From: Nitrospirota bacterium
GTDB lineage: Bacteria > Nitrospirota_A > Leptospirillia > Leptospirillales > Leptospirillaceae
Reading direction: 5' to 3'
Length of the DNA: 8,621 bases
NCBI GenBank assembly: GCA_027335985.1
Contig: DAHWGX010000009.1
Span: 1-8,621, forward strand
Shown here: positions 1 through 5,535 of the stretch, piece by piece
Position numbering within the stretch: the stretch's first letter is position 1
How the letters are laid out: the number at the start of each line of letters is the position of its first letter
Made by a program: the position numbers and the translations under genes
The notes under the pieces: model-generated
The model's input: the letters and a program-made list of their open reading frames with translations, nothing else
Database searches by the model: none
Told to the model about the DNA's origin: nothing

Positions 1-1
1 T

Positions 2-580
2 GAATATGCCGCTGTAAGCCCCCAAGATGGGGCGCTCGACTTCATGACGGCAGAAAAGATGAATACGGAAAGCATGAACCGTTTTCTGGACCAGGTCCGG
101 AAGGCCCATCCGGACGATTTCCTGGTTATGGTCACGGACGGCGCCTCGTCCCACAAAGCCAAGGGGTTGAACATTCCGGAGAGGATGCCTCTGATCTATT
201 TGCCCCCGTATTCTCCGGAACTGAACCCGGTGGAACTGCTCTGGAACATCCTCCGCCGGGACCATTTCGCGAATCGCGTCTTCGATTCCCTCAAAAGCGC
301 GATTCTGCAAGCTGAAACCGGACTGACCAAGATGGCCGCCAACCGATCGTCGATCCGAAGCCTGACAAACTGGCCTTGGATTAACGCCACCTTGAATGCG
401 AATCAGAATTACTTTGGAGCAATCCCTTCTTCTTTTCCGGTTAAGGAAAGATTTCGGAAGGCTTCCAGCCTCTCCTTCCCCCATGCAACCGTATCGTCGA
501 AATCCAACTCCAAGGGGGTTTCAAGCAACTCCCATGTCCTTCTGGCCGATGGGCTCGATTTCATTCTTTCGAGGGATTGA
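2..580 (+). pseudogene. IS630-family transposase, C-terminal part, 5' end outside window and 3' end lost
   Basis: Seen: the frame is open from base 2 and encodes the end of a DDE transposase. The second catalytic Asp is in VTDGASSHKAKG (GAC at 137-139) and the catalytic Glu is in PPYSPELNPVELLWN (GAA at 233-235); the PYSPxLNPxExxW block is the signature of IS630/Tc1-mariner transposases. Family-like sequence ends near SLTNWPWINATLNAN, at about base 403. The remaining frame to 580 has no transposase character and runs antisense through the 3' end of the nucleotidyltransferase gene, so the native stop appears to be lost by truncation or at the insertion junction. Known: IS630 elements cut and paste DNA at TA dinucleotides. 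A TA at 410-411 is a possible border, but the terminal repeat cannot be tested because the left end is outside the window. Confident on the family, unsure whether the element is active. Confidence 0.85.
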
Positions 581-1131
581 TGGATTCCGTCCAGCCGGGT
601 ATGAATCAGCCCAGCCATTCTTTGCACGTCGAGAGCCTTCGGATGCATCTACTCGATACAGGTCCAATCGAAAAGATCCCGGGGTGTCAGGTAGGCTCCC
701 CGATAAAACAGCTTTTTGGCCAAGACCTCTTCCACCGGCTCAAGCAAGAAAAGACTTTTTTCGGACGATTCGGGCGACAGTCCCGTCAGGGACATGCGAA
801 CGATGAAATCGACTTCGCCCTCGGAAAATTTCAATTTCAAAAAGGTCGCGTCCTCTTCGTACCCCTGCACAAGCTCTCCGACTTTATCGTTCAATCGTGG
901 AGACATGAGTCCAATCCACTGGGGATCGCGGATAAACAAATCGATGTCCCGGCTGATTCTGTGGCCCAATGCGAGCATCAACCGGGTTCCACCGCCCAGA
1001 AGGGGGGACAGGCGACCGTTTCCGGAGGAGATCTCCGCATCGGACACAATCTCGGAGGCTCTTTTTTCGAGATATTTCCAACTCCCAAAGACGAGCCAGC
1101 GTTCCATTTCTTTTTGACTGATCCGAGGCAT
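409..1131 (-). pseudogene. AbiEii-type nucleotidyltransferase toxin gene interrupted by an in-frame amber codon
   Basis: Seen: two open stretches in one frame are separated only by TAG at 651-649. Residues 1-160 hold the nucleotidyltransferase core: LLGGGTRLMLALGHRISRDIDLF (GGGT at 46-49; Asp62 and Asp64 as the metal-binding pair), a third acidic site EVD at 106-108, and LAKKLFYRG..LTPRDLFDW at 139-156. After the amber codon about 79 residues continue to TAA at 411-409. Reading through restores about 240 aa, close to the 251 aa of the intact enzyme at 7519-8274. I chose ATG at 1131, which follows GGGAG by 4 nt; an upstream ATG at 1167 overlaps the partner gene and has no good ribosome site. 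Known: AbiEii/MenT-like enzymes transfer nucleotides, some to tRNA 3' ends, and act as toxins paired with an upstream antitoxin. Inferred: the gene was inactivated by a nonsense mutation, since all core motifs precede the stop but the C-terminal part is cut off. Amber suppression or sequencing error are alternatives. Confidence 0.8.
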
Positions 1132-1145
1132 GAGGCTCCCAGTGA

Positions 1146-1448
1146 TTAGCGAGTCATTTTTTCCCATTCGGGAGCTGGTGGAAAGGACATCCCTCTTATT
1201 TCTTCATAAAGTTCCTGGACGTTTTCGAGCGAACCGCCGCATTCACCAACGGCTTTGAGAATGGACGTCGGGGAATTTTCATGAAAAAGAAAGGCGAGAA
1301 CGTCTTTGGCGGGAGACCTGATTCCGGCGAGAGTCCCGTGTTTCAAGATTTCATAGACATCCTGTTCCGACACGGTTCCCAGCCCGTAGGGAACGCTCAA
1401 ATGAAATGCGATCAAGGACCCGGCACTCTCCATTGTCGATCGGCTCAT
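1146..1448 (-). CDS. Small protein of unknown family, putative antitoxin partner of the downstream nucleotidyltransferase
   Basis: Seen: 100 aa, starting at ATG 1448-1446 with GGAGG six nt upstream. A GTG six bases earlier touches the GGAGG and is unlikely to be the start. The stop lies 14 bases before the favoured start of the nucleotidyltransferase gene, so the two form an operon. The sequence is mostly alpha-helical in character, with SEQDVYEILKHGTLAG near the middle and SLENVQELYEEIRG toward the end; there is no signal peptide, membrane span or clear HTH. I do not recognise the family. Inferred: its position just upstream of an AbiEii-type toxin gene suggests an antitoxin or regulatory partner. 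If the toxin is truly broken, this gene may be under little selection, although its frame remains intact. Confidence 0.7.
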   Translation of the reverse strand: MSRSTMESAGSLIAFHLSVPYGLGTVSEQDVYEILKHGTLAGIRSPAKDVLAFLFHENSPTSILKAVGECGGSLENVQELYEEIRGMSFPPAPEWEKMTR

Positions 1449-1493
1449 CCTCACCCTCCGGATTTACCTCGAGTTATCATCTAAGACATTGAA

Positions 1494-1502
1494 ATTTTAT
1501 CA
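1494..1502 (-). promoter_or_regulatory. Extended -10 box for the minus-strand module
   Basis: On the minus strand the bases read TGATAAAAT: a TGn extension followed by TAAAAT, five of six matches to TATAAT. It lies in an AT-rich stretch and would give a leader of about 40 nt before the ATG at 1448. No convincing -35 box is seen, which is typical for extended -10 promoters. Prediction by eye only. Confidence 0.4.
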
Positions 1503-1652
1503 CAATTTTTGCTCATAGATCGAAGCCGATGGAGACCGGGGGTAAGCGACAAACTTTAGGACGCGCCTTTCGTCAAGGATCTTTTGAGCGACATGCCCCT
1601 CAGAAGATTGACTGACATACATGTCGATAGCCAGGCAAGACGCGCTGAACAT

Positions 1653-1679
1653 TCCTGTATAATTTTGTTATGGACAGGA
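1653..1679. repeat. Imperfect inverted repeat enclosing a TATAAT box
   Basis: Left arm TCCTGTATAA (1653-1662) matches right arm TTAT-GG-ACAGGA (1668-1679) over all ten bases, with two extra G's in the right arm. A perfect TATAAT lies at 1658-1663 within it. It sits about 60 bp on the flank side of the tRNA fragment in a stretch (1503-1741) where I find no convincing gene. A 21-codon frame beginning at 1670 has no ribosome site upstream and is not called. It could be an operator, a recombinase site or chance. Confidence 0.35.
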
Positions 1680-1741
1680 GGATATTAGAAACCTTGAGGA
1701 TTGCAGGGGCACAAGAAAAGGTCAGAAACCATTGAAAATAC

Positions 1742-1788
1742 TGGAGCGGGAAACGGGATTCGAACCCGCGACCCTCGCCTTGGCAAGG
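1742..1788 (-). tRNA. tRNA-Gly(GCC) 3' fragment, attachment site of an integrative element
   Basis: Read on the minus strand, this stretch gives the anticodon loop TTGCCAA (anticodon GCC at 1784-1782), the variable region, the T arm containing GGGTTCGAATCCC, the acceptor 3' strand TTCCCGC, discriminator T and an encoded CCA. The D arm and acceptor 5' strand are absent: beyond 1788 the sequence becomes unrelated AT-rich DNA, and the 5' side of the anticodon stem no longer pairs. This is the usual product of tyrosine-recombinase integration into a tRNA gene, which leaves a 3'-end copy at the far junction. Such a copy has the element on its 5' side and the former downstream DNA on its 3' side, so the element should lie at higher coordinates. 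The intact tRNA-Gly should be at the other end of the element, on the minus strand. It is not a functional tRNA by itself. Confidence 0.85.
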
Positions 1789-1904
1789 TTATTTTCGATC
1801 AATCACTCGGACCAGGCATTTCCGCTAATTGTTGTTTTTAAAAGATTTTTCCTCTTCCATCCCACCGATATACTCCATGAAAATCATGAAATCTTCTGGG
1901 CAAG

Positions 1905-1922
1905 TAGCACAAATTTAGCACA
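1905..1922. repeat. Tandem TAGCACA direct repeats, 11 bp apart
   Basis: TAGCACA occurs at 1905-1911 and 1916-1922, separated by AATT, so the repeat phase is 11 bp, about one helical turn. The pair lies between the tRNA fragment and the first gene of the element, in an otherwise non-coding AT-rich stretch (1789-1949). This is where integrase arm-type or excisionase sites are usually found. The role is inferred from position and spacing only. Confidence 0.4.
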
Positions 1923-1949
1923 CACCATCACCGATATCAGGAGGATCCT

Positions 1950-2510
1950 ATGAATAGAAAACAAACAAGACTTCAACGTCTGCGAGAGATGTTCTCCGAA
2001 AAATTTCGAACGATCATTTCTCCCGGAAAGAAAAAAACACCCTCGGGGCGGCCTTGGAGCAGAGTCGTTCAGAATCCGGAAGGTCTGACGCTCCTGCTCT
2101 GGGGACTCGGGGATGGGAGCGTCAATGGCTCTTTTCCTCTTTCGACAGGACAGCCTTTCCGCATTGATCGGGACGACGCGCATCTCAAATTTACCGGAGA
2201 TCAAGGGGAGATCCTCTTTGGAGGCCCGGACCCCGAGATCAACCGTCGCCTCGCCCGGGAGATCGAGAAGGCGATCAAGAAGACCCGGTTTGGGCACGGC
2301 GTCCTCTCCCAGATCCGCTTCCCACTTCTCCCGATGCTGGCGGGCGGGGGAGTCATGCTTATTCTTGTGCTCTTCCTTTTCTCGGGAGAGACAAGGGAGG
2401 GAAGCCATTTGGCGAGTCTCTCCCAAGTCGAAAAAATGGTCTCTCAAGGAGTTCCGGATTCTTTCCCCGGACTCGGGGGAGGACTCACTTGCCACGGGGG
2501 AAGCCATTGA
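1950..2510 (+). CDS. Single-span membrane protein of unknown family, coupled to the coupling-protein gene
   Basis: Seen: 186 aa, ATG start with a perfect AGGAGG at 1939-1944, five nt upstream. The N-terminus is strongly basic (MNRKQTRLQRLREMF and more Lys/Arg to about residue 30), followed by a soluble part rich in Gly and Asp (GLGDGSVNGSF, GDQGEILFGGPDPEINRR), a basic helix (REIEKAIKKTR), and one hydrophobic span near residues 125-146 (FPLLPMLAGGGVMLILVLFL). A short tail of about 38 residues follows. The TGA stop overlaps an ATG of the next gene as TGATG, so translation is probably coupled. I do not recognise the family. Position suggests an inner-membrane accessory of the coupling protein. 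In Legionella the DotM/IcmP gene precedes DotL/IcmO, but this protein is much shorter and I see no similarity. It is the first gene inside the element after the attachment site. Confidence 0.75.
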   Translation: MNRKQTRLQRLREMFSEKFRTIISPGKKKTPSGRPWSRVVQNPEGLTLLLWGLGDGSVNGSFPLSTGQPFRIDRDDAHLKFTGDQGEILFGGPDPEINRRLAREIEKAIKKTRFGHGVLSQIRFPLLPMLAGGGVMLILVLFLFSGETREGSHLASLSQVEKMVSQGVPDSFPGLGGGLTCHGGSH

Positions 2511-4723
2511 TGGAAGAGGCCGGGTACCGTGAGGTCCTCGCACGGTACGACAAGGATCTCCGCTCCCTTCCCGCCAAAATCCTCGGGGGACTGAGCCACC
2601 GGTCCACCGGGTTCATCGGTCTTCTCTCGCTGGCGGGAGCGGCTCTTCTGTTTCCGTCCACCTCTGATCTTGCCCTTTTTCTGGGAGCCGTCTCGTTTCC
2701 TTACTACTTTCTCAAGCGCGAGACCCTCCCCCTTCGGCTGCCGGTCTCCGCGCGCCGGATCGACCCCCACGATCCCCTGCCGGGAAATCGAACGGCCTTT
2801 TCAATGGCGCGGGGGCTTTTTTTCCTGGGCAGGGACAGGAAAACTCTCGACGAGTGCTGGCTGACGAAATCGGATATCACCCGTCATCTCCTGGTTCTCG
2901 GAACCACCGGCTCCGGAAAAACCGAGTTTCTCCTGGCCCTCGCCGCCAATGCCCTGGCCATGGGGGCCGGACTCATCTACGTGGACGCCAAGGGTGCCAC
3001 CGACGTCTTCTGGCGGATCTACGGGCTGGCCGAACGGTTCGGGAGAGAAGACGATGTCCTGCTCATGAATTTTATTACCGGCAACCGCCGCCAGGACAAT
3101 CCCACCGAGAAGATCTCGAACACCAACAACATCTTCGCCTCCGGATCGGCGGAGAGCCTCACACAGATCATCGTCGGACTCCTCTCCGGATCGGACGAAG
3201 GGGAAAACGCCATTTTCCGCGACCGGGCCATCTCGCTGATGGGCGCGATCATGCGCTGCCTGGTCGATCTCCGGGATGCCGGCAAACTCCCCCTCTCGAT
3301 CCGGATCCTCTCCGACTGGGTCTCCAATATGGAATTTCTCCTCGATGTCATGCGGGGTCGCTTCGCCGGCCAGCCGTTCGAATTCTCCCTCAACGCCCGG
3401 GCAGCAATGACGACCTACCTGAACGCGCTGGGGGGAGCGGACCCCAAAAAATCCGCAAATCAGCAGTCCGAATCGGTGTTGAAGCAACACGGGTTTGCCC
3501 AGGCTTACTGGACGAAAGTCCTGTCCGACCTGTCGTTTACCTACGGACATATCTTCGGAGGAGGTCTGGGGGAGATCGACTGGCAGGATGTCGTGGCGAA
3601 CCGGCGGATCTGTTTCGTCAACATGCCGTCGATGGAAAAGCCGCCGGCCGAGCTCCAATCTCTTGGCCGCGTCATCCTCTCCGGCATCAGAAACGCCATG
3701 AGCGTGAGCCTTGGATCCGGGGTGGAGGGGGAGCGCTCCCAGGTTCTCGAGTCGAAGCCGTCGGTCTCGAAGGCCCCGACGTTCATCATCCTGGACGAAT
3801 ACGGCTACATCGCGACCGAAGGGTTCGCCGTCGCGGCCGCCCAGGCCCGCTCCCTCGGTTTTTCCATCACGTTCGCCGGGCAGGATTGGGCCGGTTTTAC
3901 TCGGGGATCGGAGACGGAAGCGGCTCAAATCAAGGGAAACACGTTCGCCAAACTCTTGATGAACGTGCAGGACGAGAAGGAAACCTGGGAGATCTTTCGA
4001 GTGGCGGCCGGGCAGGAGGTGGCCACCCGCCTCTCCTCCTTCGATCCGCCCGTCAAGAACAATACCAATACGCGCTTCACCGATTCGACCGTGACGGTCG
4101 AGATGCGGGATCGCCTGGTCATCCAGGACGCCCGGGAACAGATCGAGGGAGAGGCGATCGCTCTTCTGGGAGAGAAAGTTCTCCGAGTCTCTCTTCCATT
4201 CGTCCCGCCCGACGGTCTGATCGTCGACAAGCTGTCGCTCAACCGGTTTCTTCCAGTTTTTCCGCCGGGGATGATCGATCCGGAAAACGGATCCAGCGTC
4301 GCTCCGGAAACTCCGTTCGAGCGTTATCTGAAGGGAAAGGATCCGATTCCGGCGGAGCTGGTGGCCAAACCGGCTCCGGGACTCCGGACCGCCTCGGCGA
4401 TTCTCTCGGAGGAGGCGCAGCCCCTGACGAAACGCTCAATCCAGGCTTTTCTCGCCACTCTTGGAAACGTCGAGGAGACCGAAGGGGAGAGGGAGGCGGA
4501 AGAAATCGAGCGAGACGACCGTCCGGAAGAGGAATCGCCCAGAGATGACTCGGCGGAAGAGACGAAAGAATCCGGAGAGAAAAAAACGGTCGACGAGAGG
4601 GACGCTCCGCCTCTTGTCCCCCCTCCCCCGGATCCCCCTCCGGCGGCGGATCCCCAAAGAGAAAAGAGCTACCTGGACGATCTTGTCTCCAAGGCGGTCG
4701 AAGGGGCAAAAACCGGAGATTAG
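2489..4723 (+). CDS. Type IV coupling protein ATPase, DotL/IcmO/TrbC (type IVB) family
   Basis: Inner-membrane ATPase that delivers the relaxase-DNA complex, or protein substrates, to a type IV secretion channel. Seen (744 aa, numbered from TTG 2489): two hydrophobic spans near 38-75; Walker A LGTTGSGKTEFL at 137-148; YVDAKG at 164-169; FGREDDVLLMNF at 184-195; KQHGFAQAYWTK at 332-343; GHIFGGGLGEIDWQDVVANR at 353-372; Walker B TFIILDEYGY at 431-440, with Asp436 and Glu437; TFAGQDWAGF at 461-470. The GREDD, KQHGFAQ and GHIF-DID-like blocks are those of IcmO/DotL and IncI TrbC rather than TraD or VirD4. The last 110 or so residues are acidic, then proline-rich (LVPPPPDPPP), ending in a short helix (YLDDLVSKAVEG). 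TTG 2489 has GGAGG six nt upstream; ATG 2510 (TGATG overlap with the previous stop, weaker GGGGGAAG) is an equally possible start. Known: DotL's C-terminal tail binds adaptor proteins; whether this tail does so is inference. Family is certain, transported substrate is not. Confidence 0.93.
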   Translation: MPRGKPLMEEAGYREVLARYDKDLRSLPAKILGGLSHRSTGFIGLLSLAGAALLFPSTSDLALFLGAVSFPYYFLKRETLPLRLPVSARRIDPHDPLPGNRTAFSMARGLFFLGRDRKTLDECWLTKSDITRHLLVLGTTGSGKTEFLLALAANALAMGAGLIYVDAKGATDVFWRIYGLAERFGREDDVLLMNFITGNRRQDNPTEKISNTNNIFASGSAESLTQIIVGLLSGSDEGENAIFRDRAISLMGAIMRCLVDLRDAGKLPLSIRILSDWVSNMEFLLDVMRGRFAGQPFEFSLNARAAMTTYLNALGGADPKKSANQQSESVLKQHGFAQAYWTKVLSDLSFTYGHIFGGGLGEIDWQDVVANRRICFVNMPSMEKPPAELQSLGRVILSGIRNAMSVSLGSGVEGERSQVLESKPSVSKAPTFIILDEYGYIATEGFAVAAAQARSLGFSITFAGQDWAGFTRGSETEAAQIKGNTFAKLLMNVQDEKETWEIFRVAAGQEVATRLSSFDPPVKNNTNTRFTDSTVTVEMRDRLVIQDAREQIEGEAIALLGEKVLRVSLPFVPPDGLIVDKLSLNRFLPVFPPGMIDPENGSSVAPETPFERYLKGKDPIPAELVAKPAPGLRTASAILSEEAQPLTKRSIQAFLATLGNVEETEGEREAEEIERDDRPEEESPRDDSAEETKESGEKKTVDERDAPPLVPPPPDPPPAADPQREKSYLDDLVSKAVEGAKTGD

Positions 4724-5433
4724 GATTTGCCGCGGGACTTCCGGGACCGGATCATTGCGGCGACCTCTTTGGCGGTCAGTCCCTTTGATTCCGCAAGATT
4801 TTCGACGGCTTTCCAATCCCAGGGAGGGGCCGAGTCGAAAAAGGAATCGAACAGGTCGAGGGAGACCCTCCCTAAGGCCAAATCTCCCAAGTGATACCCG
4901 TGAAGAATGATCGGAGGAGCCAGCTCATTGGGGGCAACCTCCGGATTCTTCCAGCGCCCTCCGGAAAACTGGGAGGGAAGGAGCCATGTGTCATCCATGA
5001 GAGAGACCCGTTCGCCGTTCTCCCCGGGAGTGTGGATCAATTTTCGGAGGAGGACGATCCGATAGGGACCGGATCGGAGCAGGGCGATTTTGGGCTGGCC
5101 GAAAAACGAGGGGGACCCGGAGGTGACAAGGGTCATCGTGACGGGCTCGTCGAAAAACAGATCGATGGCCCGTTTCAAAAGAGACAGATTTCCGGGCATG
5201 ACCGTCCATACATGGACGCGTGACGGATCCAAGACCCTCTCGTCCATGTTGTAGGAGAGGACCGCGAGCAGATTCGCAATGACCTTATGGGAAAGAATCG
5301 GGGACTTTCCCTTCAGCCAGTTTCCGACGTTGGACGGCTGAATTCCCACCACGGAGGCCACATGGGTGATCGTCGTGTCGCTCAGCTCGATGAGGGTCCG
5401 AACGATCTCGATGGGGTTAGGATTTTCTGACAA
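4720..5433 (-). CDS. Helix-turn-helix regulator with unrecognised C-terminal domain
   Basis: Seen: 237 aa from a TTG start at 5433, chosen because AAGGAG lies exactly six nt upstream and no other start fits. Residues 21-42 (TITHVASVVGIQPSNVGNWLKG) form an XRE-like helix-turn-helix, followed by a helix HKVIANLLAVLS that is usual in such domains. Residues 70-200 are a beta-rich segment I do not recognise (WTVMPGNLSLLKRAIDLFF, IALLRSGPYRIVLLRKL, PPIILHGYHLGDLALG). The end is a basic helix (GLTAKEVAAMIRSRKSRG) that could form a second DNA-binding or contact surface. Neighbours: its TAA overlaps the TAG of the coupling protein gene on the opposite strand (TTAG at 4720-4723), and its start faces the topoisomerase gene across a 102-base gap with two palindromes. 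Inferred: an autoregulated repressor or activator of the transfer region. No sensor or peptidase motif is seen. Confidence 0.8.
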   Translation of the reverse strand: MSENPNPIEIVRTLIELSDTTITHVASVVGIQPSNVGNWLKGKSPILSHKVIANLLAVLSYNMDERVLDPSRVHVWTVMPGNLSLLKRAIDLFFDEPVTMTLVTSGSPSFFGQPKIALLRSGPYRIVLLRKLIHTPGENGERVSLMDDTWLLPSQFSGGRWKNPEVAPNELAPPIILHGYHLGDLALGRVSLDLFDSFFDSAPPWDWKAVENLAESKGLTAKEVAAMIRSRKSRGKS

Positions 5434-5445
5434 GGAGCGCTCCTT
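5432..5445. promoter_or_regulatory. 14-bp perfect palindrome over the ribosome site and start of the HTH gene
   Basis: AAGGAGCGCTCCTT is perfectly self-complementary. On the minus strand it contains the Shine-Dalgarno AAGGAG and runs into the TTG start codon of the regulator. It could be an autoregulatory operator. In the mRNA it could instead fold as a five-pair stem with a GCGC loop that hides the ribosome site. Either would give feedback control; the sequence cannot say which. Confidence 0.45.
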
Positions 5446-5483
5446 CTTGCACTTTATGCCGAGGCATCTCGGAAGGTTGACTC

Positions 5484-5496
5484 CTGTAAATTACAG
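5484..5496. promoter_or_regulatory. Operator-like inverted repeat in the divergent promoter region
   Basis: CTGTAAATTACAG has six-base arms around a single central A; the outer bases 5481-5482 and 5498-5499 also pair, giving a 19-bp imperfect dyad. It overlaps the proposed -10 box of the HTH gene and lies 40 bases before the topoisomerase start, where a regulator of both genes would bind. The likely ligand is the HTH protein, by inference. Confidence 0.5.
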
Positions 5497-5516
5497 AAGA
5501 CAGGAAATTTTATCAA
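5488..5516 (-). promoter_or_regulatory. Candidate promoter of the HTH regulator gene
   Basis: Minus strand: TTGATA (bases 5516-5511, five of six matches to TTGACA), 17-bp spacer, then TAATTT (5493-5488, matching TATAAT at positions 1, 2 and 6). The weak -10 coincides with the dyad at 5484-5496, so a bound regulator would block it. For the topoisomerase direction I see a TTGACT at 5477-5482 but no -10 at proper spacing. Confidence 0.35.
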
Positions 5517-5535
5517 GAAACAGGGAGGGGAAGGG

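Noticed and set aside
577..1149. Plus-strand frame of 190 codons
   Set aside because: Antisense to the nucleotidyltransferase gene, whose GGGT and RDID motifs fix the coding strand.
1732..1953. Plus-strand 73-aa frame containing ETGFEPATLALARL
   Set aside because: This is the familiar false translation of the antisense strand of a tRNA T arm and anticodon arm; the underlying DNA is the tRNA-Gly remnant.
1884..2543. Minus-strand frame of 219 codons
   Set aside because: Antisense to the 186-aa gene, which has a perfect AGGAGG; this frame lacks motifs and a clear ribosome site.
2801..3928. Minus-strand frame of 375 codons
   Set aside because: It lies wholly antisense to the coupling protein, whose motifs are unmistakable; composition is typical of a GC-rich shadow frame.
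2854..4548. Plus-strand frame of 564 codons
   Set aside because: Out-of-frame reading of the coupling protein gene, rich in Arg, Gly and Pro without motifs or a ribosome site.
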